Below, piece after piece: positions 56,671 through 64,000 of a stretch of DNA of 64,000 bases (position 1 is its first letter; the number at the start of each line of letters is the position of its first letter). A program made the position numbers and the translations under genes. Origin of the DNA: Notolepis coatsorum (lineage: Eukaryota; Chordata; Actinopteri; Aulopiformes; Paralepididae); NCBI GenBank assembly GCA_963971535.1, contig OZ020587.1, forward strand, positions 159,973,856 through 160,037,855. Reading direction: 5' to 3'. Under the pieces are notes generated by a model. That model was not told where the DNA came from and did no database searches. It was given only the letters and a program-made list of their open reading frames with translations.

Positions 56671-57560
56671 CTGGAGAGGCCATCAGAACATTGAACATTG
56701 ACTTTAGCATGTCTATTTTTATCTTGTGTTATTTTAAATGCTAATAAAATCTTGAAACTTGATTTTGTCTCTTGTTTATTATCAGGGTCCCTTTCACTAC
56801 CACACTACAGAAGGTTAACCCTTTCACTACCACACTACAGAAGGTTAACCTTTCACTACCACACTACAGAAGGTTAACCTTTCACTACCACACTACAGAA
56901 GGTTAACCCTTTCACTACCACACTACAGAAGGTTAACCTTTCACTACCACACTACAGAAGGTTAACCTAGTTGTTGTGTCTTTCACTACCACACTACATG
57001 TATTTACATCTAAATGCTTCTGGAGAGGCCATCAGAACATTGAACATTGACTTTAGCATGTCTATTTTTATCTCGTGTTATTTTAAATGCTAATAAAATC
57101 TTGAAACTTGATTTTGTCTCTTGTTTATTATCAGGGTCCCTTTCACTACCACACTACAGAAGGTTAACCCTTTCACTACCACACTACAGAAGGTTAACCT
57201 TTCACTACCACACTACAGAAGGTTAACCTTTCACTACCACACTACAGAAGGTTAACCTTTCACTACCACACTACAGAAGGTTAACCTTTCACTACCACAC
57301 TACAGAAGGTTAACCCTTTCACTACCACACTACAGAAGGTTAACCTTTCACTACCAGACTACAGAAGGTTAACCTAGTTGTTGTGTCTTTCACTACCACA
57401 CTACATGTATTTACATCTAAATGCTTCTGGAGAGGCCATCAGAACATTGAACATTGACTTTAGCATGTCTATTTTTATCTCGTGTTATTTTAAATGCTAA
57501 TAAAATCTTGAAACTTGATTAAGTTTCTTGTTTATTATCAGGGTCCCTTTCACTACCACT
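56671..57560. repeat. Higher-order repeat of 349/407 bp
   Basis: Three starts of the block CTGGAGAGGCCATCAGAACA at 56671, 57020 and 57427. Each block has about 125 bp of unique text ending ATTATCAGGGTCCC, then an array of a 29-bp unit (GGTTAACC, TTTCACTACCACACTACAGA). The first array has 6 units and the second 8, which accounts for the 58-bp difference in period. The third block breaks off after one partial unit. Confidence 0.95.
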
Positions 57561-57959
57561 ACCAGTCACCAGACTCATTTTAATAACAAAGAGCCTCAGA
57601 CTGGAAAGCTGCCAGGTGTTAATTGCCCTAGAGAGAGGGGGGCCATGGATTACAATGACTTCTGGGTAGTGTTGTAGTTGTTTCACTATTGTCACTGAAT
57701 AGCCTGCTCGTCTCTTGAAGGCTATTATCTCTGAATATGTTTTGTGATAATCACCATGAATCATAGGAAGTAGCTTGCAAAGTATCCCACCAAAATGTTC
57801 AAGTGATGGCTTATTTTGAAGGTATGAATCTGTACTTTCATAATATGTAAAAAAAAAAAATGAAGATCCCTCAACATGACCCTGAAGTCCATACCTGGTC
57901 ACATATGTTCTGTCATGTGCATATTGAATGGGTATTACTAATAATATTAATACTAATAG

Positions 57960-58051
57960 TAGCCGAGAGTAGGTCAAATTTTGGCTGGTAGCTCTCGGCT
58001 AGGTGGTAAATTAAAAAGTAGATATTGGTTCAAAAAAGGTTGGGCACCCTG
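57960..58051 (-). mobile_element. hAT-type right terminus
   Basis: Complement CAGGGTGCCCAACCTTTTTT matches the family at 53207 in its first 14 bases. The 8 bases outside (TAACTAGC) do not equal those left of 53207 (CTTTACAC), so these are probably not two ends of one insertion. Confidence 0.55.
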
Positions 58052-58113
58052 TAACTAGCCATTAACACAAACAACATATCCTTAGTTTGAGATATTTTAG
58101 TGTTTAAGCTGAA

Positions 58114-58310
58114 ATGTGTAATTTTTGTAAAGCCAGTGTAATGTATGTAAAGCCAAAGCCCTGGAGGGGTGGAAGTGGTGTTGCAGCCTTCAATACCACA
58201 CATTTAATTAAACATCGACAAGAGCGCCACGAGAAAAAACACAAGGAGTTCCTGCAAGCGGAGGAAAAAGAGACGACAAACAACCGATTCAGCTTCAGCA
58301 GGCATTCCAG
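58114..58310 (+). pseudogene. BED-type zinc finger remnant of a hAT transposase
   Basis: The frame has CNFCKASV, then a gap, FNTTHLIKHRQERHEKKHKEF: a C-x2-C and H-x4-H arrangement with the TTxLxxH spacing of BED fingers that begin hAT (ZBED-like) transposases. It lacks the rest of the protein. Text from about 58330 belongs to another element. Confidence 0.6.
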
Positions 58311-58329
58311 AAGTACTCTGCCACCAGGA

Positions 58330-58562
58330 TTCTCACCCGCACCACACCCTGGCAGCACATCAACCTGGCAACCTTACCTACAAATCCCTCCACGCCTCAA
58401 TCCCTTGCCCCCCCAATACCCATCTGACCTCCTCCACCCTACGATCCTCAGACACTCATTTGCTCTCCCTTCCCCACCTCAGTGTAGCCCCCACCCTCTG
58501 GAACGCTCTTGGAGAAAGAGAGAGCAAACAAAGTATTCAGTGTCATGACAATAAAGTTGTTA
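58330..58562 (+). pseudogene. LINE ORF2 C-terminal remnant
   Basis: Read from about 58370, LTYKSLHASIP, then LSLPHLSV and TLWNALGE follow the usual order at the end of L2/CR1-type RT. The tail CATGACAATAAAGTTGTTAT is a LINE 3' end. Confidence 0.55.
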
Positions 58563-58982
58563 TTTAGCCTCCTCGCAAGTTTGGGATTTTTCCTCTTTTG
58601 GTAGGTAGATCATGAATGAATGATTTTATGTTTTTTTTTTTTTTTTTTTACAACGCATAGTAGAACTTCCAAAAAAAAAGAAAACCAAAAAGGTGTAGGC
58701 TGAAGCTTATAATTGCCTACCCTTTTTACATTACACTATTTACACAAAAAAAAATACAAAAGAAACATAATTCAGTATATCATTTAGCAAAGGTTTCATA
58801 GTTTTATGTACAAAACGTATACACATTTATTTGTTTTTTTTTATAAAAATAATAATAAATTATCATGTTGAGCTGATCATTTTAAAAGTAGCTCACAAGC
58901 TCAAAAGGTGAGTGCTCCGCTGCTCTACATCAGGACGTTCAGATGCGATGAACAGCCAGTTTTACATGATCCAAAGACATTT
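58563..58982. other. AT-rich non-coding stretch
   Basis: Poly-T and poly-A runs; no feature supported. Confidence 0.4.
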
Positions 58983-59442
58983 TTAACCCTTTCACTACCA
59001 CACTACAGAAGGTTAGTGTGGTAGAAAGCTATCCGACAAATGAATGGAAGCGGCTGCATAGAGGTTTTAAGCGAGGCTAGCCGCTCCGCATTAATTTGTG
59101 CTAAGCTGGACTAGCTTGCAGCCGGATAGCTTCGAGTGAAGGCACGTCTGACTGGAGAAGACTGCAAGCACATTTCTCATAATGTTGTCTTTTAAGCACC
59201 ACTGACCTTTACCACATTACAGAAGGTTACCTTGTTGTGGTGTGGTTGTGAAAGGGTTAACCTTCTGTAGTATGGTAGTGAAAGGGTGAACCACCTGTAG
59301 TGTGGTAGTGAAAGGGTTAACTTCCTGTAGTGTGGTAGTGAACGGGTTAACCTCCTATCGTGTGGTAGTGAAAGGGTCAACGATCTGTAGTGTGGCAGTG
59401 AAAGGGTTAACCTTTTGTCGTGTGGCCGTGCAGGGGTTAACC
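58983..59442. repeat. TTAA-phased repeat units (two groups)
   Basis: One unit at 58983-59030 and a group of one direct and about seven inverted units at 59205-59442, such as CTGTAGTGTGGTAGTGAAAG then GGTTAAC. The units are more diverged than at 56793. The stretch 59031-59204 between the groups has no feature. Confidence 0.8.
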
Positions 59443-59470
59443 TTTATTACATGGCGTTTAAAAATTCACC

Positions 59471-59621
59471 AAAATGCTTGATTGTGATTAGTCAATAGCG
59501 CTGTTGCCCCTAGCAGCGGTCAATTATTTCTCGATAATTCACCGCTGCTAGGGGCAACGCGCAATAATGACCGCTGTTAGGGGCAACAGAGCGCTATTGA
59601 CCAATCACAATCAAGCATTTT
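59471..59621. repeat. 151-bp hairpin
   Basis: AAAATGCTTGATTGTGATTA at 59471 pairs with CAATCACAATCAAGCATTTT ending at 59621. The pairing continues through GCGCTGTTGCCCCTAGCAGC. A third copy of GCTAGGGGCAAC in the middle allows two alternative folds. Confidence 0.8.
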
Positions 59622-59800
59622 GATCGCAGTCACGAGAGGGGCTAAGCTTTACCATATGCACTGCACTGCATCAGGTGCAATCAAGCCCACACACCTGACG
59701 ACGCCAGAGGAGCAACAGAACAACCGCGTCTGCATTTGATCTCGTCTTGTCGATGGCGTAAAATTAATTACGTATATTGTTAGTAAGTTAGCCCTGTAAT

Positions 59801-59954
59801 AAGCGGGATAATGTACAGCTATACTCTGTCATTGTCGCAAAATAATTGACCTTCACTGCGTTTAGAACACCTCGGCGCGGTGCCTCTGTGTTCCAGAACG
59901 CAGTGTCGGTCAATTATTTTGAGACAATGACCGAGTAGCTATACGTTATCCCTT
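59801..59954. repeat. 154-bp hairpin
   Basis: AAGCGGGATAATGTA and CAAAATAATTGACC on the left pair with GGTCAATTATTTTG and TACGTTATCCCTT on the right. The loop contains GGCGCGGTGCC. Both this hairpin and the previous one lie between TTAA at 59437 and TTAA at 59980. Confidence 0.8.
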
Positions 59955-60026
59955 ACGTATTGTCGCAGTGAAAGGGTTAACAGAAGAGAGTCCTCCCCAC
60001 CTAATGCTGCAGACCTGCAATGCTGT

Positions 60027-60125
60027 CAGCCAACGAGTGGGCATTGTTGGTGCCAGTCCTGGAGCCGTTCGGGGAGATAACCAGGAATGTCAGCTCAACG
60101 ACCTCCTCTACAGCCCATGGTAGCC
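60027..60125 (+). pseudogene. hAT transposase fragment
   Basis: A frame with NEWALLVPVLEPFGEITRNV resembles the mid region of hAT transposases (W...L...LEPF...T..VS). Only about 30 codons remain. A 20-bp triplet repeat TAGCCCAGCCATCGCATG follows at 60120-60172. Confidence 0.45.
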
Positions 60126-60212
60126 CAGCCATCGCATGTTAGCCCAGCCATCGCATGGTAGCCCAGCCATAAGACCTTTTTAATACCACATACAGCTAAA
60201 TTTAAAGAATGC

Positions 60213-60715
60213 ATGGAGACGGCTGCACTACACCAACCTCATGCGTTCCTTAGTTGTTCAGTTTGTGGAAAAGGGTTCAGTGAGAAACCATTTAGTTGTT
60301 CAGTTTGTGGAAAAGGGTTCAGGGTTCAGTGAGAAACCATTTAGTTGTTCAGTTTGTGGAAAAGGGTTCAGTGAGAAACCATTTAGTTGTTCAGTTTGTG
60401 GAAAAGGGTTCAGTGAGAAACCATTTAGTTGTTCAGTTTGTGGGAAAGGGTTCAGTGAGAAACCATTTAGTTGTTCAGTTTGTGGAAAAGGGTTCAGTGA
60501 GAAACCATTTAGTTGTTCAGTTTGTGGAAAAGGGTTCAGTGAGAAACCATTTAGTTGTTCAGTTTGTGGAAAAGGGTTCAGTGAGAAACCATTTAGTTGT
60601 TCAGTTTGTGGAAAAGGGTTCAGTGAGAAACCATTTAGTTGTTCAGTTTGTGGAAAAGGGTTCAGTGGGAAACTATTTTAGTTCAGTTTGTGGAAAAGGG
60701 TTCAGTGAGAAATAG
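60213..60715 (+). pseudogene. Half-finger C2H2 array (42-bp repeats)
   Basis: ATG 60213 opens a frame that soon enters about eleven near-identical 42-bp units encoding FSEKPFSCSVCGKG. This is the linker and Cys-Cys half of a Kruppel C2H2 finger; the His-His half (normally another 14 residues) is absent from every unit. No unit can bind zinc as a standard finger. A 6-bp duplication near 60321 shifts the frame after the second unit, so the ATG frame ends there and the array stays open in another frame to 60681. Confidence 0.75.
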
Positions 60716-60780
60716 GGATGCCCAGATCGATCGGCCAGCGATTGGTATCGGCCGATATTCAGTATAAATATGAGATTGGT
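60716..60780. mobile_element. hAT-like terminal scrap
   Basis: TAGGGATGCCCAGATCGATC and ATCGGCCGAT resemble the end of a fish hAT family. It is fused directly to the piggyBac remnant. Confidence 0.35.
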
Positions 60781-60789
60781 GAATTCCGG

Positions 60790-61380
60790 GAAGTCCAAGT
60801 TTGCGTCGGGAAGGGGCTGTCCTTTGACGCGGTCGCCAACCTGGTGAATAAGAGGTACCTGGGCTCTGGCTATAGTGTTTACTGTGACAACTTCTACACC
60901 AGCCCGCTCCTCTTCAGGCACCTGGGCCGGCAGGGCTTTGGTGCCTGTGGCACGTACAGGCTGGGCAGAATCAATACTCCATCCACACGGGAGAATGCGC
61001 TGACCAAAAAGTTGGCGAGAGGCACGATCAGGTGGATCCGGGACAATGACCTCCTCTTCATAAAGTGGATGGACACCAGAGAGGTGGCCATGTGTACGAA
61101 CATCCACTCGGTGTGGAATGGGGAGACGGTGCTTTGCTGGCAGAAGACAGGTATTGATATTGTATTATTGTATTATGGTATTATGGTTTTTGTGGTGTGG
61201 ATTTTCTTGTGTATCATTGTGTGTACATGCTGCAACTAATCTGTCTGTCTGTCTATTTATCTAGGTCATGGGCCAATGCAGCAGGTCCCTATCTCCAGGC
61301 CCACAGCGGTGGGACAGTACAACAAGTACATGGGTGGCGTGGACACATCGGATCAGATGCTGGGGAACAAGGAGTCTAAC
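60790..61380 (+). pseudogene. piggyBac-type transposase, spliced, C-terminal part
   Basis: Exon 1 (to 61150) has VGKGLSFDAVANLV, the strongly conserved YCDNFYTSPLLFRHL with a catalytic Asp, GACGTYR and DTREVAMCTNIHS. A 114-bp segment then has GT at 61151 and a pyrimidine-rich stretch ending AG at 61264. Joining phase 1 to exon 2 gives a continuous frame with the piggyBac signature YNKYMGGVDTSDQML (last catalytic Asp). The similarity stops after GVDTSDQML at about 61372. The N-terminal half and the C-terminal Cys-rich domain are missing. Confidence 0.8.
61151..61264 (+). other. GT-AG intron in the piggyBac remnant
   Basis: Begins GTATTGATAT, ends CTGTCTATTTATCTAG, interrupts the frame in phase 1 and holds stops in the reading frame. 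Its removal restores the transposase similarity. Confidence 0.7.
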
Positions 61381-61714
61381 GCATGCGCGAGTCAGAGGGT
61401 GCATCAAACCCCGTGGCGCAATGAAAGTGAAGTCCGGCGCGTGCCGGCTGAGGTGAGATCCCCGACCCCTCGTCAGGAACAGCCCCATCGTCAGGAACAG
61501 CCCCATCATCAGGAACATCCCCCACCATCAGGCACAGCCCCATCGTCAGGCACAGCCCCATCGGCAGGGATTTGATTAGAGCATGGTCATGTGACACCAG
61601 CTCGACCCCATCAAGCATGAATCTATTGCCACCCAAACTCGATGAAAACCCTGAAGAGCTCTGCTGCCACATCTCTTACAAGAATGCCCTTGAAGCAGAA
61701 CAACTTGATGCCAC
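61381..61714. other. Non-coding or chimeric stretch
   Basis: Contains a GC-rich segment (61381-61470) and a tandem region of CAGGAACAGCCCCATC-like 15-18 bp units (61475-61567). No family recognised. Confidence 0.4.
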
Positions 61715-62100
61715 TGTGGTAGAGTGTCGTGATTATAGTACCCACACATCCTGGGGGATGTGGAATAATATATCCATTCCCCAACTCATGCAAAGACACC
61801 CCCCACCCCTCCCCTTTGTCCCCTATCCTATGCCCCCTCCCCTTTGTCCCCTATCCTATGTCCCCCCCCCACCCATTTGACATATCAAATGGGTCCCCCT
61901 CCTCCCCCTTTTTCACTATAAAGGGCTCCTCCCGACAGCATTCGAGGTCTCTACCTGGGTCATTTTCAGCTGATCACCTGGGGCGAGCCCCTCAGCCATT
62001 CTCTCTAAATATTATCTGTGTATTTCTATCTGTCTAGTTAATAAACCTTGTTATTAACTGAACCTCGGTTGACTGAGAACATTCTTCACGATATCCCACA
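61715..62100 (+). repeat. LTR-like block (386 bp)
   Basis: Starts TGTGGTAGAG and ends GATATCCCACA. A TATA-like CTATAAAGG is at about 61916 and AATAAACC at 62040, in promoter then poly(A) order. TTGGCGTCACGAAC follows at 62102, the same 14 bases as at the gypsy primer site. No second copy is in the window, so the identification rests on these internal signals. The 61800-61890 part is a C-rich tract with repeated CCCTTTGTCCCCTATCCTAT. Confidence 0.6.
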
Positions 62101-62101
62101 A

Positions 62102-62115
62102 TTGGCGTCACGAAC
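62102..62115 (+). promoter_or_regulatory. Primer-binding-site-like sequence
   Basis: TTGGCGTCACGAAC starts two bases after the LTR-like block and is identical over 14 bases to 24482-24495. Confidence 0.55.
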
Positions 62116-62169
62116 GAAACAAAACGAACGCGAACAAAAGCTACCGCTTGACAAGTGGACGATACAACC

Positions 62170-62760
62170 ATGATGGACTCCTTTCAGAGGTTTCAAGATG
62201 ACGGGTATAAAAACTGGATCAAAACCACGATGGGTCAGCAGTTTCTCAAAGCGTGCCTGGGATGTTTCCTGGAAGACGAAACCAAAACCTACCACCAGTC
62301 ACTGCGAAATACTATAGACACCGATGATGGACATAATACTAGACATAATGAGTGTCAAACGAAATGCGATTTAAAAAAAGGTGATTTAAAGAAGTGGACT
62401 CCCAGTCACAAGGTTCCTCCAACGTGCCCAGCGTGTGTACCGTGGAGACACGATCTCGGCCAACCACTCGTTGAAAGGTGCGAATATTATTTGGAATAAC
62501 TCGACCACCTACCTGTGGCCCAGCGAGAAATGAGGTGGCGAAGGTGTACATGGCACGTGGCAATACAAACCACAAGACCGTTGGTGACTATGACATCTCT
62601 GCCTTCCTCAACCTAATGACCAACTGCAAGTACTTCAAGCAATTTGTGAACAACAATTTGCTAACAAAGGTGACCAATGTGAGGAACCAGGTCATGCATT
62701 CTGCAACCTTCCGGGTGAAGGCGGAGGATCTAAATCAGTGGTGCCCAGGTAGATCGCGGG
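62170..62760 (+). pseudogene. CXorf38-like coding remnant
   Basis: ATG 62170 begins MMDSFQRFQDDGYKNWIK; a LK-x2-L-x2-F block, HQSL and a CPACVPWR motif follow. After TGA/TAA-type interruptions near 62497 the similarity passes through a second frame (WNNSTTYLWPSEK) into a third with EVAKVYMARG, ISAFLNLMTNCKYF and NVRNQVMHSATFRVK. This is the full order of landmarks in vertebrate CXorf38 proteins (YKNW, C-x2-C-x-W, WP..WEVAK, LLN, NxxMHS). Two frameshifts break it and hAT sequence cuts it off at 62737. No introns are seen. The function of CXorf38 is not established. Confidence 0.65.
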
Positions 62761-62880
62761 CTGATTTCAAGTAGATCTCGATTAATAAAATGCGATTATA
62801 AAAAAATTTAAAAATAAATTTGTGTGCAAAATCAACTCTGCCTCTCCTTGTTAACTACAACAAGCAATGCTGTTTGTTGT
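62737..62880 (+). mobile_element. hAT-type terminus
   Basis: CAGTGGTGCCCAGGTAGATC and GCGGGCTGATTTCAAGTAGA repeat the family at 53207 with an 18-bp gap. Continues to GCAATGCTGT at about 62870. Confidence 0.6.
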
Positions 62881-63788
62881 ACCGTTTTATACTTTGACTT
62901 TTTTTGTGTGTGTGAGCACAGCGGTGTCTGTTTATTATTATTTCATGAAATTGGGACCATTTCTTCATTTTACATATATTTTCATTATGTCAAAAGATTA
63001 TGATTTGAAACGCTCTAAAAAAAAAGTTTGTCATATAGCAGTACACACTTGTGCCTGGCGTCCATTTTCATCCCATCCACTTCCATGTTAAAACGCATTT
63101 TTTATCTGCACTCATTCGTTCAATTCTAGATAGAATTATCAAATGCAATCTCTTTACACAATGTCAGGCCTCAAGCTTTCGACCCATGATGCCGATTTAT
63201 AACACACGGTGGCGCAATTGCTCTACAGCCCACCGGCTACTAAGCAGGCAGGAGGCGGGGATAGATGATGGGGAATGTGGCTGAGCCACCATACTGCTCC
63301 GGTGTGTGTGTGTGTGTGTGTGTGAGATGAAAGAGCAGCATGGGGACAGACAGGGTCACTTTCAAACACGTTCCCCCGAAGTGGGCCAAAACAATATTGG
63401 GGGAGGGGGGGGGGGGGGGGGGGGGTCGTGTGTGTGAGATACAGGTCATGCACAGAAGCTTCAAACATGTACGGCAAAGTGGGCCAAAACAATATTCGCG
63501 GGAGGCAGTGGTTGTTTACGCAGGTGCGACTGATGAAAGCAATTGTTCGGGGGAGCCGGCCGGTTGTTTACCGCAGGTGCGCCTGATCGGCCTGATGACG
63601 GGAAAAATCACATAAAGTCTACTCTGTCCGAATAACGGGGTCACTACTCATTCATCCAAGCCAAGTCATAGATTACTTTTAGCCATTTAGCATTGATTTA
63701 GCGCATTCATATTCACACATCCATTCATTCATATTTCACACATCCATTCATTCACGTAATTCATTCACACATAGTCAGTAGTGTACTC
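62881..63788. other. Non-coding stretch with simple repeats
   Basis: No gene. It has (GT)n at 63301-63323, a G run at 63399-63425, and a ~100-bp diverged tandem duplication (TTCAAACA(C/T)GT, GTGGGCCAAAACAATATT) at 63360-63500. ATTCATTCACACATCC-like text lies at 63700-63775. Confidence 0.6.
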
Positions 63789-64000
63789 ATGACCATGAAC
63801 GCTGTCGAGGCCCTAGCCCTATTTGACTTGCTCAATGCAGAGAAAGGCCCCGCGTCTAGTAGCAGTGAGTCCGAAGGGGAGGAGGAGTATGACGGCGACT
63901 GGGTCCCTGGTCCGGACGAGGTCGAGGAGGAGGAGGAGGACAGCGGCGCCGCCGCCGTGGTGGAGGATGCCGATCCGGGCTGGATTGCCCGCAGCGGCTT
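63789..64000 (+). CDS. Acidic N-terminus of an unknown protein (runs off the edge)
   Basis: ATG 63789 (with another at 63795) opens a frame of 70 codons that is still open at the end of the window. It starts MTMNAVEALALFDLLNAE, then has a Ser-rich patch and long Glu/Asp runs (EGEEEYDGDW, EVEEEEEDSG). Acidic, Ser-rich starts with an EALALL-like helix are common in fish piggyBac transposases, so that is a reasonable guess, but nothing diagnostic is present. It is GC-rich, unlike the AT-rich sequence before it. Confidence 0.4.
   Translation, partial: MTMNAVEALALFDLLNAEKGPASSSSESEGEEEYDGDWVPGPDEVEEEEEDSGAAAVVEDADPGWIARSG

Noticed and set aside
57519-57977. 152-codon minus-strand ORF
   Set aside because: It starts with a hydrophobic stretch but shows no family feature, overlaps the end of the higher-order repeat and a hAT end, and is AT-rich; I could not support it as a gene.
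53207-58051. A single 4.8 kb hAT element joining the two CAG(T/G)GTGCCCAACC ends
   Set aside because: The 8 bases outside the ends differ (CTTTACAC and TAACTAGC) and the DNA between is a mixture of satellites; more likely two separate remnants.
63223-63492. His/Pro-rich minus-strand ORFs
   Set aside because: They come from the (GT)n and poly-G tracts.

Overview
This window reads as ray-finned fish (teleost) chromosomal DNA that is almost wholly built of transposable elements. Supporting signs are a tRNA-headed SINE with the V-SINE type central block, Tc1, hAT, Harbinger and piggyBac remnants, CR1/L2-type LINE ends, Ty3/gypsy and BEL/Pao elements, a DIRS-type element and a CXorf38-like coding remnant. 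I see no intact host gene, no tRNA or rRNA gene that looks functional, and nothing bacterial. Nearly every coding stretch is broken by stops, frameshifts or insertions.

Layout. 1-4655: a minisatellite, a (GA)n tract, several copies of a retroelement-like family whose 3' end carries (TCAA)n, a LINE 3' end, and a 1.8 kb hAT-type element with a perfect 8-bp target duplication. 4656-9956: a 5.3 kb element with inverted terminal repeats and an internal region that is the exact reverse complement of its two ends joined together. That is the hallmark of DIRS tyrosine-recombinase retrotransposons. It carries a broken gag, no pol, and a 5S rRNA-like block. 9957-12428: TTAA-phased repeat units, a Harbinger-type MITE, a LINE tail, and a SINE with an internal VNTR. 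12429-21354: a young LTR element (1203-bp LTRs, 4-bp target duplication) with a 6.5 kb interior in which I recognise no gag or pol; it sits in the start codon of a Tc1 transposase pseudogene (21355-22582). 22607-32618: a Ty3/gypsy element with 1.9 kb LTRs and gag, protease, RT, RNase H and integrase, broken by stops, frameshifts and a 500-bp LINE insertion in RT. It lies inside a minisatellite.

34085-45635: a minus-strand CR1/L2-type LINE used as a landing pad. It contains a 703-bp hAT element, a 7.5 kb BEL/Pao element (35102-42646, with a TTAA-flanked MITE in its gag) and a 447-bp SINE. Target duplications mark all of these insertions. 45700-52340: another hAT element, further LINE pieces, a 3 kb terminal-inverted-repeat composite, and a second SINE. 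52600-60000: a recurring 29-bp TTAACC-CTTTCACTACC unit (probably stacked piggyBac-type ends), higher-order tandem repeats, long hairpins, and hAT and LINE scraps. 60200-64000: an array of half C2H2 fingers, a piggyBac transposase remnant with a clean GT-AG intron, an LTR-like block followed at once by a primer-site-like sequence and a frameshifted CXorf38-like reading frame, and the start of an acidic ORF running off the edge.

The order of insertion can be read from the nesting. The young LTR element is later than the Tc1 copy; the gypsy element is later than the minisatellite; the BEL element is later than the LINE, and the MITE later than the BEL element. The strongest leads are the DIRS-type element carrying a 5S-like block, the LTR next to the CXorf38-like frame, the young LTR element without recognisable genes, and the TTAA-phased satellite.
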